Positions 45,983 through 57,122 of a stretch of 64,000 nt of DNA are shown piece after piece. The notes under the pieces were generated by a model that worked only from the letters and a program-made list of their open reading frames with translations, was not told the DNA's origin and searched no databases. The translations under genes and the position numbers were made by a program. This DNA comes from Astragalus membranaceus. Lineage: Eukaryota; Streptophyta; Magnoliopsida; Fabales; Fabaceae. The DNA is taken from the NCBI GenBank assembly GCA_039519185.1, contig CM076850.1, forward strand, positions 158,640,462 through 158,704,461, read 5' to 3'. How positions within the stretch are numbered: the stretch's first letter is position 1; every line of letters begins with the position of its first letter.

Positions 45983-46528
45983 TCAATATTTTTTATCTTT
46001 GATTGTATAATCTTCGAAACAACTTAGGAAATCCATTCCTAATAAAAACTCGGTACTAACGCTATCCTCAACTTCAATTGATAGGGGTATTTTATATTCT
46101 TTTATAATTAGAGTGATATCAACCTTATGGGTTATATGTCTTTTATTATTATAATAATCTAAATAGTAGTACTTATTGTCTAACTCTTTAATAGGTAGAC
46201 CTTGAACTAAGTCTATAGTTATATGACTAGTGCAAGCTCCTGTATCTATTAAGCATTTAATAGGGTTTTTTCCTAATTTTATTCCTATTTCTATGTAATA
46301 CTGGGAATATCCGATTCCCTTTTTCTCCGTTAGATCTAAACTTCTTCTTGATGACTCTAGAATGGCTTTTCCTTTATACTGACTTATTTTTATATTTTTT
46401 ATTATCATATTTTTTATATCTACTATTGTTTTCTCTTTTAAACCATTTCTTCTTGAAATTTCTCTTGTATGGTTTATCTCCTGTTTTAAACCTGTGCCTT
46501 GATTTTCTAAACTTCCAATGTTTATCAA
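45983..46528 (-). pseudogene. EPRV copy X: basic coat tail fused to first retropepsin-like domain
   Basis: A 181-codon frame. The N-terminal ~50 residues lie over the basic coat region in a different frame. Then, at ~46380, it joins the end of the movement protein (YKGKAILESSRR) and continues into a retropepsin-like domain with CLIDTGACTSH and, ~75 residues on, FLLGMDFL. The zinc knuckle and nearly all of the movement protein are deleted here. This domain is distinct from the protease in the next ORF. Confidence 0.75.
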
Positions 46529-46566
46529 GTCACTGGATAGATAGACCTATTTCTTATGACTGACTC

Positions 46567-46989
46567 TTCGTCTGCTATTTTTACGATTCTTTTTATTAAT
46601 TCTAGTCTCGCTTTTATTAAATCGTAAACTTGTTCTTCGCTTTCATTTACTCTTTTTATATTTTCTATTATTATAGATATGAAATCTATAATAGCATTAT
46701 ATTCCTTTACTCATTTACTTCCATATCTTACATTAACTGGGTTTATGAAAACAGTTTCTTCTTCTCTTAGATCTAAGTTTTTAAAGGCTTGTTCTAAAGA
46801 AAAAGAGGGAATAGCAGGTTCTTCTAGTTCATTATCTAGAACTTCATGCATATTTTCTACTTCTTCATTTACTCCATTAATTTCATTCATGTATTCTTCA
46901 TAATCTATATTATCTATGTGGTAATTGTTGTCATCCTCTTGATCCTCGTTTATATAACTGTTAAACTCAGAAGACATTACTGAACTCAT
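46567..46989 (-). pseudogene. EPRV copy X coat-protein N-terminal region
   Basis: Homologous to 41971-42435 with the same acidic start. A stop in the copy (TGA near 46711) truncates it to 92 codons, and further homologous sequence follows to ~46567. Confidence 0.78.
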
Positions 46990-47669
46990 TTTAAAAAAAC
47001 ATTTCTTACTTTCTTTTTAAGCAAAAATTCTTCCGTTTACAGAGGTTCCTTACTCAAAGTAACAACAAAGACATATCTTGAAAGTTTAGATGGGCCTTAC
47101 CTCGCTTCCTTTAGAGGATATAAGCTTGCCGTCCAACACTCGCCTTGAAACGCCTACCCGGCTTTGAAATGGCGGAACAAAAATGGACCTCGAGCTCTCC
47201 GTCTCTCTGAGGGAATTAGATTTGGCTCACAACTCTCGTTTTGATATATCAAGTCCTTATCTCACTAGGTAAACTTGAGGGAAGAACTAGGCTTTTAAAA
47301 GATTTCAGAAACTAAGATATATTTAAAACATGGCACACATATTACAATACATAGAGTTGGTTGTGCATTCGATGATTACAAAAGGAAATGATAGCGGGTT
47401 TATATAGACCCTTACACACTTATTAACCATACTGCAAAAGTAACTCGGGTTACCTAACTCTGATTACTTTTTATCTTCTGAATGGGATCTACTTTTGACG
47501 TGGAAATTATTTTTTGTCGGCCACTTTGCTTTTCTGCTTTCTTCACATGGGTTCTGCTTTTTCTTTAAACTTTGTCGGCCACCTTCTTGTCTTCGTCAGT
47601 CATCTTCTGCTTTATATCTTGTCTCTGCAATAATGGCATTTGTGGTCCCCACTTGTCTTAACTATTTTG
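46990..47669 (-). other. EPRV intergenic/leader region, copy X
   Basis: Near-identical to 42436-43059, with the TATA box on the minus strand at 47398-47406. No gene is seen. Confidence 0.6.
47398..47406 (-). promoter_or_regulatory. Putative EPRV pregenomic promoter TATA box, copy X
   Basis: TCTATATAAAC on the minus strand, at the equivalent position to 42844-42852. Confidence 0.5.
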
Positions 47670-48634
47670 CAGAACTGTTGATGAGTTTCCCTTTGACCTT
47701 GGAAATTATTTTTCTCAATCTTTTGTGTAAATAATTGTAGGGTTCTTAGTATTCCTGGTTGTTGGCTTTTATCTTTTTTACATATTACTATGGCCTTTGA
47801 CCTTGGAAATTATTGGTGTTGCATCTTTGGTGGTATACTCTTGGGCGCTTATTTCTTCGTCATTGAGAGTGCCTATTTTCACAAAATATACGGCATCTCC
47901 TTCTTGATCTAGACTTGCAGTATATATTTTGACAAAAATTGTTCTCTTGGGGTTGACACCTATGTATCCTTGGATTCCCAAAATAATAGGTTCCGGGAAG
48001 TGCTTTAACTTGGATAAATCATTTTTTGGTTCTATATAAATTGAGTCAATAAATCCGAACCTTAATAGATCAGTGATAAAAATTTTCTTTTCATGAATTA
48101 CTTCAATAACTATTATCCTTGGATCACTGATCTATTAAGGTTCGGATTTATTGACTCAATTTATATAGAACCAAAAAATGATTTATTCAAGTTAAAGCAT
48201 TTCCCGGAACCTATTATTTTGGGAATCCAAAGATACATAAGAGGTGTCAACCCCAAGAGAACAATTTTTGTCAAAATATATACTGCAAGTCCAGATCAAG
48301 AAAGAGATGACGTATATTTTGTGAAAATAGGCACTCTCAATGACGAAGAAATAAGCGCCCAAGAGTATACCACCAAAGATGCAACACCAATAATCGACGA
48401 AGAATGGATCACCGAGAGAAGAGCACTTGGATTTCATGTGCTATTAATGGTAATGAAGCAAACCTATGATCAATGCAAGTTTTGGAGTTATTCCATGACT
48501 GAAAAGGCCATAGTAATATGTAAAAAAGATAAAAGCCAACAACCAGGAATACTAAGAACCCTACAATTATTTACACAAAAAATTGAGAAAAATAATTTCC
48601 AAGGTCAAAAGGAAACTCATCAACAGTTCTGCAA
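47670..48634. repeat. Long inverted repeat of EPRV downstream-ORF sequence
   Basis: The left arm 47670-48076 carries the viral ORF on the minus strand; the right arm 48124-48634 carries it on the plus strand. The inner arms (47812-48076 and 48124-48391) pair over ~265 bases with a few mismatches. The outer arms (47670-47798 and 48506-48633) pair over ~128 bases. The right arm has ~114 extra bases between. The 47-base loop (48077-48123) contains a scrap of viral protease sequence. Neither arm is an intact gene: the right arm is open for 187 codons from 48093 but includes loop sequence. Confidence 0.88.
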
Positions 48635-51419
48635 TTTTTTGGTTGTGTTAGAATGACATCAAAATCACTGAGAGTCCACTCTGCTACTTCATCTTTGTTA
48701 CTAACAAATATCTCAGTCCCAGTATCAATAGATGTCCATATTCTTTTGGCAGGAGTAGTGCCAGGATCCTGCACCAAACAAATTTAATTGAATTTGTGAG
48801 ACACATGTGCATGTGACTCATGAGTTTCCAATAGTAGAATAGTAATTCAATTATTAACTTGATAAAAATAAAGTCTACTTGCTAGCCAACCAACATCAAG
48901 TTCCCATGTCCTTGCATCTCCAACCCAACCATCACCTTTTTTAATTGGATAGCCATATTCACCCCATATAGGATGAGGCAATTACTGAACAATCTCTTGT
49001 GCTTGAGGATTACTATAATAAGGATCACAAGTACTAACAGCTCCAAGTGTTGTGCATTGCCTGGTGCACAGTAATAGTGATAAGCTGAGTAAGGGAAATT
49101 TGAAGTGTCATTCCTGTAGATTTTTATGTTGTCTGGAGTTATATGAAATGGTGGACAGTTCCCTAAACCTGTAGGGATACACACAAAGATTGATTACATT
49201 CCTAACAACACAAGATCTATCTATAAAAGTAAAAAATGCACACACACAAAAGTATTCAAAAGCAACAACACCACGTACCGTATTTGCCAACAATACCGAA
49301 CTCCTTGGTTCTCTTGGTCTGCAGTCTGCACAACAACATCACGACACAGAACCTCGAATCAGTATAACTTCTAAATCCTTAAAATTACAAAAAGTGGATA
49401 TAAACAATAGGAAGACAATTGCCATATTTACTAAGTTACATTAATTTTTGTGAGCCTGGGCCATGAAAGACTAGGCCAGGCAATTTTGGCTTCATCTTCT
49501 CTATTTCTTAGAAGAAATTATGTATTGGGTTTCATTCAGAACTTAACAGTTTCTACTGGGGGTTAGTTTGTTTGTTTTAATTTTTCATGAGCTGCACCAG
49601 TACTTGTCCTGTAAATGCAGACTCCAAAAGAATTTAATCAGGCAACTGACATTATCAGTTTCTAATCTATGACCTCCATATATATTTGACCCTTTTATTT
49701 CAGACTTTATTTTGGTGTTTTTCATTCTTTTCTAAAAGATATGGATAAAAAGAGCTATGGTCAGATGTCAGCACTGTGAACTACTAGAATAAAAGTATGG
49801 ATGTATGGGGGTATTGGGACCAGCACTTGTCCCTCCTTTATTTTCTGATAATTTTTTTATGAATAATCCAAAACATAGAAGGCACAAAGTCACCACATTA
49901 ACAGTGAATCAAGTGGTGGAATGGAAGCTTCGCCATCATTATCAAAACCAACTACGAATACTGTCATTGTGGACTACAACATTTACATTATGCTTGTGAT
50001 GAATCACTAGCAATCCAAGTATCCAAAGAGAGATTCAACAAGCACAATTTCATGACACATAATACAGGAGAAGGCAATTACTTACTCCTACTACAATGGA
50101 ACTAAATCTTAAATATGAGGAAGCAAAAAACTCCTACTTTGCAATAACTCTTTTTTTCATGTGGGTCGAACAAGTTTTTATAAAAAACAACTTGTAACTA
50201 CTATCCAGAACTACAGCAGTGATCTGATTCATGACATTTTGGATCACATTACTACTTCAAAGTCAATTTGACAACCACAATCCTAATTCACAATTATTTA
50301 GAGCAAAGTAGATGAATATTCATATCAAAATTTACAATTTATTATCATTGTAAACCCAGAAATTATAACATATCAATTCTCCATGGAAAACAAGTTGAGA
50401 AACCATAACCACAAATGCATACCAAATTCACACCCACCTCCTAATTCACTTCGAAACCAAAATTTAACAAACAAAAAAACCTAATCTTTTCATTATCTAT
50501 GACAGTTAAGCAACACATTAAGCACAATCTTCCTCTGACTGTTACTTCAGCAACAACACAATCTTCCAAACCCTAACTGTAATGTCAACAACACTAACAA
50601 GAAGATGATTAACTAAACAAAAAATTACAAATGGACTGAGATATCCACCACCACGAATGGAGAGAGAGATGTGCTTACCGTATATGGAAGAGCATATGTC
50701 AAAGGAGTGGGAGAGAGATCCTTAACTTGGATTTCAGAAATGTTAGGGTTAGTGGAAGAACGAGAGAGTGAGAAAAAAGTGAAAGAATGCAATTGGAATG
50801 AAAAATTGGCACCACGAGCTCCTGAAGTTACGGAAATCAAACACAGCTATGAAGATTGAAGGAAGAGGAAGAAAAAGTGTTTGTTGTTGGTTACGGGTTT
50901 CAGACCGTCAACGTTACGGGTTTCAGACGAGTGGGAGAGTGAGAACCTGGAGCGAGAGAGCGAATGGAAGAGCTCGATCTTTGATTCAGAGATGTTGGGG
51001 TTAGAGTGGAAGGAAGTTAGATGAAAGGGTAACGGACACGGGAGCAACAATTTGGTTTTGGGAAAATCAGGGGTTTGGTTTTGGAGGGACGAGAAAAACG
51101 AGGGTGGGAGTTCTTTTTTGCTGAAAATGCTTCTACGAGGGACTTAGCTAGGAATCTATGTTAATCCATGTTATCGAGGGATTTAGCGACGACCTAATTT
51201 AGTAAGACACATATCCTCTCTCAAAAAGGTCTCTAACCATACTTAAGTCATTTTGCGAGGGATTTTGTGACGGATAATTTAGAGAGAGATATTTTTCATC
51301 CCTAACTTCGTCGCAAACATGTGCCTTCCAAAAGTTGACGCAGACTTTGATTTTCGTAACTAAATCACTCACTAACAGTGAGGGATGAATATCCCTCTCA
51401 AAAACTAATTTTTCTAGTG
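48635..51419 (-). pseudogene. Captured plant gene fragments ending at a CACTA terminus (CACTA-4)
   Basis: Minus-strand exons with GT..AG borders: ~50840-50679 (possible first exon), ~49323-49279, ~49168-48886 and ~48773-48640. The third exon reads GNCPPFHITPDNIKIYRNDT and, after a one-base slip, YYSNPQAQEI and WGEYGYPIKKGDGWVGD, with one stop. The fourth reads AKRIWTSIDTGTEIFVSNKD. This is clearly plant protein sequence, but I cannot name the family. At the right end CTAATTTTTCTAGTG (51405-51419) reads inward as CACTAGAAAAATTAG, preceded by CGAGGGATTTAGCGACG-type subterminal repeats. The left terminus is missing: the exon sequence directly abuts EPRV at 48634. Confidence 0.6.
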
Positions 51420-51777
51420 GTGCTATTGGTTACCAAAAAATAAGTTAAGGGAGCTCGAGAGCTATTTTGCCTTTATTTTACAATTTTCCATATATTTGTC
51501 ATTTTCAATACAAAGAATAAAATACTTCACTATTGACATTCTCACAAAATTCACTAGCAAGGGTTGTTGGTCCGGGCGATAACTAGACTCAAATCCCACC
51601 TAAGGTCTCAGATTCGAATCTTGGGTATGACAAAAACCCCGTGGGGAGAGGAGAACCATACGACCGACAAAGTCACGTATACACGTGTCCAACCACGTTT
51701 TCCAACAATGTCGATAGATATTGCACACTAATAACACGGTAACAAAAAGGTATATAAAAGTCAAAGGTTGAAGTGTG

Positions 51778-51846
<69 letters not shown>

Positions 51847-52233
51847 GGAGAATTATAAATTGTCGACTGCAGTTCACCTAAGGATTTAAATATGCATATC
51901 ACTATAAAATTGCAAATTTGTAATCTTGCCTGAAATTATACAAAAATACATAATCTATCATGAAGTGTTTATCATGAAGTGTTTGATAAAATTTATAACA
52001 AATGACAAGAGTTACCTTTTGTTGAAATACATTTTCAAGGATAACCTCATCACCAAGAAAGTTTCTATTTTCATTGTTATTAAATATAATAAGAAATGTG
52101 TAACTACACAAAAAAGTTGGTCTAAAATGAATTAGTTAATGAAATTTCTCAATATGTAAATTACTTCTATTTATTACATTGTGTTCTATAAGCATTAATG
52201 AATATATTTTTTCCTTAACCTGTTTTTTTGCAT
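51420..52233. other. A/T-rich stretch with possible SINE and (TA)n
   Basis: 51560-51660 has a tRNA-gene-like B box (AGATTCGAATC at 51610-51620), downstream of a region that could hold a weak A box, so a tRNA-derived SINE remnant is possible. 51783-51841 is a (TA)n microsatellite of about 60 bases. No gene is seen; the two frames near 51902-52135 are A/T-rich. Confidence 0.4.
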
Positions 52234-52264
52234 ACTAGTGTGCATGACCCGTGCGATGCACGAG
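52234..52264 (-). mobile_element. Helitron-like 3' end
   Basis: On the minus strand a hairpin (stem CTCGTGC/GCACGGG, 52264-52248) is followed after nine bases by CTAGT (52238-52234), the Helitron 3' signature. The body would extend to higher coordinates, where a solo LTR interrupts it at once. No Rep/helicase is seen. Confidence 0.45.
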
Positions 52265-52684
52265 TATACCATAACATCCTAAATTTTAGACGTCATAAAG
52301 TCTAGCATATTGTGTTTTTGTTATCTTATACTCTTTCTCTTAACATATTGTGTGAAGTATTGAGTCTGATCAACTCAATCATTCATGCAAAGTACTGGGA
52401 ATGATGACAATTGGTTGCCTTAGCCCCGAAAACTCCTGAAACATTGAACCATAGGATTCTTGGCTTTCTCCTTTCATCAGAGCGTGCATCGGAAGCAGAG
52501 GGCTACAGAGATGTTCTGGAACGAAGGTATTTAGCTAGTGGGAGTTTGAGAAGAATAAACTTGAGAGTGAAGTGATTTGGGAGCTGTCTCAAGTGGGAGG
52601 AGCTAGTTGAAGTGTTTGTTGGTGTATTTGGAGTACTCTACTAGTGTGGTGTTGTGCCATTCACTAGTGCAAAAATGAGATTAG

Positions 52685-52990
52685 AATTAGACATTTAAAG
52701 TCAGGCGCTCAGATGCCTGACTACATAAGTAGACGCGGTGGCAAACTTGTAATTAAGAGGCAAAACTCGCGAGTTTTAAAGTCAAGCGAATACACGCTTG
52801 ACTTCTAAAGTGAAAAAATAGGGAAAAAATTAGACTTTAGAAGTCAGGCGTGTATTCGCTTGACTACATAAGTAGACACGGTGGCAAACTTGTAATTAAG
52901 GGTGAAATTCTTTTTTTCTATTTTAGTACTTTAGAAGTCAGGTGCATACACGCCTGACCTCTAAAGTACTAAAATAAAAAAAAGAATTTC
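52685..52990. repeat. Left subterminal repeats of the Pack-CACTA
   Basis: Repeated AAGTCAGGCG..GCCTGACT and AAGTCAAGCG..CGCTTGACTT pairs, each able to form a hairpin, plus a duplicated CATAAGTAGACRCGGTGGC. These are the likely transposase-partner binding sites. Confidence 0.8.
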
Positions 52991-52999
52991 ACTCTTCTT

Positions 53000-53520
53000 C
53001 TCTTTGCGAACCCTTTCACTCTCAGAAAATCAGAACGCGTACGCGTTTCTTCTCCTCTCCTCTCCTCTCCTCTCGCGTACGCCTCTCTTCTCCTTCTCCT
53101 CGCCTCTCTTCTCCTCGCCTCTCTTCTTCTCCTTCTCCTTGCTCTTCTATGGCCGATGATCCTCTCCTCTCAACGCCTCTCTTCTCCTTCTTCTCTCTCT
53201 CACCGTTCGCTTAGGGTTTTTGATGTTCTCACTGATTTTTCAGTGATTGAAGCGTTGAAGCTCTTCAATCTCACACCTATGATGATGCTTGATGATGATG
53301 ATGCAAAACCCTATGGTTTATGCACTGAATCAGCAGTTCTGAGGTTTGTCACTTACAAACCCTTCGGTTTTCGAAGGTTACCGTAATCAGTGCTTGAATC
53401 TTTCAGTTAAGCTGAGTTAATGGCTATGAAAAGGTATAACACTTAGTTTTCTTCTTTATTTCTTTGCGTTTTCACTTCTGAATTGAAACCCTAACTTCTG
53501 TTTGGTGTGTTTACAGGTTT
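53000..53520 (+). other. TC-rich leader and possible chimeric first exon in the Pack-CACTA
   Basis: A TCTCCTCTCC-rich tract is followed by an open stretch from ATG 53156 to 53386 and a splice-like GGTATAAC. This may be the 5' end of a chimeric transcript. The encoded sequence is not recognised, and the Ser/Leu-rich start comes from the repeat. Confidence 0.35.
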
Positions 53521-53799
53521 CTATGTACTGGGTTTTGAATCGGACATAAGAACAAGAACAGCGAAGGTATTATTCTACTAATCTTCCTCTGGTTTCTTGC
53601 TGTGTTGGTTGTTCTAGGAAAACCTAAATCTGGGTTTTTCTAGCTCCTAGTTTTGTAGGAATCTGAAAGGAGTAGTTAGGAAGTGGTTGTTTAATCTTCT
53701 TGGAAATGTCATATTATGACTTTATATTTTCTGCTTAAGACAAGCTGTTGTTGAATTTATTTATTTTCTGCTTACATCCAAATGATAATTTTATTTCAG

Positions 53800-55034
53800 C
53801 CTGCATAAGTCCTGCTGGTATTAATGCTGAAGAAACCCTAAACACTTTGAAGTATGCAAATCGTGCACGCAATATCCGAAATAAGCCCATTGTAAGTATC
53901 TACATTATCTTTTTATTCCTATTTTTCATTTGACAATATCAAGATAATTTTATAATGATAGCCATTTAGGCTCACTTTTTAATTCTTCTGTAGGTCAATA
54001 GAGATCCCATGTCTAATGAGATGCTAAAAATGTGACAACAACTGGAGTATTTGCAAGCAGAGCTATGTGCTCGTGCCGGTGGCTCTTCTAATGAAGTTCA
54101 GGTAGTTGGCTTCCATTAATTTAACATGAAACTTCAGTGAAGTCTAGATTACTTTAGTGTATTATATTTCCTATAATAGGCTACTGTCAGCATTAAATAT
54201 CTTCGACGTGTAGTGCATGATAGGATACTAATCAATAATCATCATTGTGTCTATTATTTGAAGAGAACTAACTATCCTATCCTTAATTTGGTTTGTGCCA
54301 CTAATTTTATAAACATTTCAAACTTCATTTGATTTACATTGATTACATGCAATGAAATGGTTTGTATTCATACACTAAATATGTGATCATCTTGTAACGG
54401 ATTATGTAGGTTCTTAAAGAAAGGATTGCTTGGCTTGAAGCTGCTAATGAATGACTTTGCCGTGAACTTCATGAATACCGTAGTACATGTTCTCTTGTAG
54501 AACAAAGTGGAAAGGATGCTAATGTATGCCTCTTACTTTTCATTGATATTTTTCTTTGACTCAAGAATATTTTTCTCAGATACTGTTTCAATCCCTATAT
54601 TAAAGTGAGTTCAGGAGATTGGCTTGATAATTTATGCAAGCAAGCTTTAAAACTTTGTTTTGCAGGATGATGGCACATGCATTGTGAAGACTGATGGGCT
54701 TAAGAGGAGCTTACCTATTGTAGCAGCTGATTATCCAATGAGTGAAACAGCAGGTAAGCCTCGTCTTTGGCCTTGATTTAATATTTTATTAGTGCCAGTT
54801 CTAAACACGCGCTTGCTCAAGTCAGTCCTTTTTCTATCTCTTTCTCTGCTACTACTTGATCAAGTGCTATTCGAACTGTAATGATTTTGGATACCATTTC
54901 CTAATTTTAGCAGGTGATTCAAGGGAAATTGAAGAAGTAGCAAAAGTGTGGGAGCACAAACTTCTGCAAAATAGTATGGATAGAGAGTTACATGAATTGA
55001 ATAAACGCTTGGAGCAGAAAGAGGTTGTTGCCCT
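53800..55034 (+). pseudogene. Kinesin-4 (FRA1/KIN-4-like) fragment, five exons
   Basis: Microtubule motor fragment captured by the Pack-CACTA. Exons with intact GT..AG borders: 53800-53891, 53994-54101, 54410-54523, 54666-54753 and 54914-55034. The first encodes the end of the motor domain (SPAGINAEETLNTLKYANRA). The next encode the neck and first coil (NKPIVNRDPMSNEML, QQLEYLQAELCARAGGSSNE, LKERIAWLEA), and the last AKVWEHKLLQNSMDRELHEL. TGA codons interrupt exon 2 (MLKM then stop) and exon 3 (EAANE then stop), both plausible CGA or similar decay. The P-loop and most of the motor are absent, so no motor activity is possible. Confidence 0.88.
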
Positions 55035-56054
55035 GTAAGTTCCATTTCTCTATTCTGCGTTCCATTGTCTTTTGTTGCTGGAATTGTTCTTTCTTTTGCA
55101 ATTTATCTTCTCTGCTAGGTTTTGACAGTTTATTGATAATTTGTACAAATTGAAGGCTGGATTCATACCGACGCAGTTATACAAAGGATTTTCATAAGGT
55201 ATTAAACAAAAGCCCTTTGATTGCTTCGCTAATTTATCTGTTTGTGAAACTGCGAATCTGATTTCTTTGGTTTCTATTGTTGCATGAATGAAATGTTGCT
55301 GGATGTGTTGAAAACGAAACACAAACGAAGAACGCACACGAGTATTATTTTCGTCACCTTCTGAGTTTCTTTTATTTTCTTTTAATGTGTTAAACACAAA
55401 CGAAATGTAAGTTGTGTATAACATAGGATTTTCCTATTCTTACCAAAAAATATTATAACATAGGCCATCTACTAGAGAAAGTCAATTGTTTTCTGATATG
55501 GGTTTTTAGTTTTATTTGTTGTCTCAATTGAATTGTATCGTTAGCTTATTTGGGGTGGAAAATGAAAGCTTTATATTTTCTTTTCATTGCTCAACGGAAA
55601 TTCAGAGTTCGCCTATTAAAATTTCTTTTTAAAACAACAGTAGGGTTACTTTGGATTTGTCTTCTTTGGATTGAACTAAGGTTAAATGGTAAATTTTTTG
55701 ATAACTAACAAGTATAATGCTACTGAATTAGTTTGGACTGAGTTTGAGAATCACATCATCTTTAGCCTCCCTGAGTTTTCCAATAGTCTATGATCACATT
55801 ATCTGTGCTTCTTGAAAGTTTTGAAACATCATGAGAGAATGAAGAAGAAAATGAGTTGCTTAACTTGTAAGAGAACAAACATGGCTAATGGATATTTGGT
55901 TCTTGTCATTCTTTTCTTCCTTAGAAAGAGATGAAAATAAGATGGATTGGTGTGAATTGGCTACTGTAGGATTCAGTTTCCTTATGGTGTGTTCCATGTA
56001 ACTTTTTACTTATTTTACTTTTAACTCAATGGAATGCTTTATTTGTGATTTTAG

Positions 56055-56325
56055 GTTCGTAGAAGGCTTCCCGGTTTCTCCCCTGCCAGGGTGCTAGATT
56101 TTGGAGCTGGGACTGGTTCAGCTTTTTGGTAAGTGACTCTAGAACTTTGTTCTGGTGAATGGTTAACTTTGATATTATAAGTTTATTGATGTTCTTAAAT
56201 TTATTCATTGCCTTCCGAATCTGATGACGAAGGGCACTGCGAGAAGTTTGGCCAAAATCTTTAGAGAAAGTTAATTTAATAGACCATCACAGTCGATACA
56301 GCGTGCAGGTCAGAGCCTCATACAA
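56055..56325 (+). pseudogene. Rsm22/METTL17-like methyltransferase fragment, two exons
   Basis: Exon one (56055-56128) encodes VRRRLPGFSPARVLDFGAGT, the SAM-binding motif I of the mitochondrial small-subunit Rsm22 family. Exon two (~56233-56325) begins ALREVWPKSLEKVNLI, then a one-base slip puts PSQSIQRAGQSLIQG in another frame. Splice borders are retained. Family assignment is from recognised sequence blocks. Confidence 0.7.
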
Positions 56326-56399
56326 GGTAACATTTTGACAACTCTTAATTATCTTAAATAGAGATGAGGGGGGACAAATATCATTAAGTTATAGGAGAA

Positions 56400-56900
56400 G
56401 GATAGAAGGGTAACCAGCTTGGAATGCACATTTGAAGGAATGGAAGAGGTTCCACTAAGATGTACATTTACAATTATGATGCATTTGCCAAATGTGGCAA
56501 ACAAGAAAAAGCATATTTGCTATATAAGCAAGCAACAGAGGAGGGACATGATTTGGTTGCTGTTGGAATTAGCATCGTCGTAAATGCTTTGAGCAATGGA
56601 GGTATAGCCACAGTCAAGTAAACTAGTGTCTGATTCATCTACCAATAAGATGAAATATGCTGTTGGAAGTAGCATTGTTTCTATTTTTTGCATGCAGTTA
56701 TTTAGCATTTTTTGCCTGCAATTATTTACCAATAAAATGAAAAAAGCAGTTTCTGCAATGGATGCAGCAAGCTTGCTGATACAGTTTGTTCCGTGTTGTA
56801 GGCAAATTGCACTTTGCAGCTAGTATTTTTGAGCGAATGTGTTCCTCCGGTGTTGCTCCATCAATTCAAACATATAACACTATGATAAGGTTATAGTTTT
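56400..56900 (+). pseudogene. PPR-protein gene fragment
   Basis: Pieces of pentatricopeptide repeats: YDAFAKCGKQEKAYLLYKQA with ISIVVNALSNGG (about 56475-56595), and after an interruption GKLHFAASIFERMCSSGVAP with SIQTYNTMI (56800-56893). A GTTGGAA..AGCATTTTTTGC segment between them is duplicated sequence. PPR proteins bind organellar RNA; this is a scrap with stops. Confidence 0.7.
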
Positions 56901-57122
56901 TATAAGCTGTCTTGCACATTTTGTTTTCAGGTGCTACTTCACTTTGTTTCTATTTGGACATATTTCAAGTGCACTTATTTATGTTGGTTTTATCTTTGCA
57001 TGCAGTATTATTATAATTCAAAGGTTCATTCATAGTGGCTTCTATTTCGCAAATAGTGAGAGGAAATAGTATTGTGAAGCCTTCATTTAATTAAATTGAT
57101 CACAATGATTTCTCTATAATGC

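Noticed and set aside
27226..48634. An intact, potentially active endogenous virus
   Set aside because: Every copy has nonsense codons, frameshifts or deletions, and the RT stop is shared by both tandem copies.
51610..51620. tRNA gene
   Set aside because: Only a B-box-like stretch. No cloverleaf or anticodon arm could be drawn.
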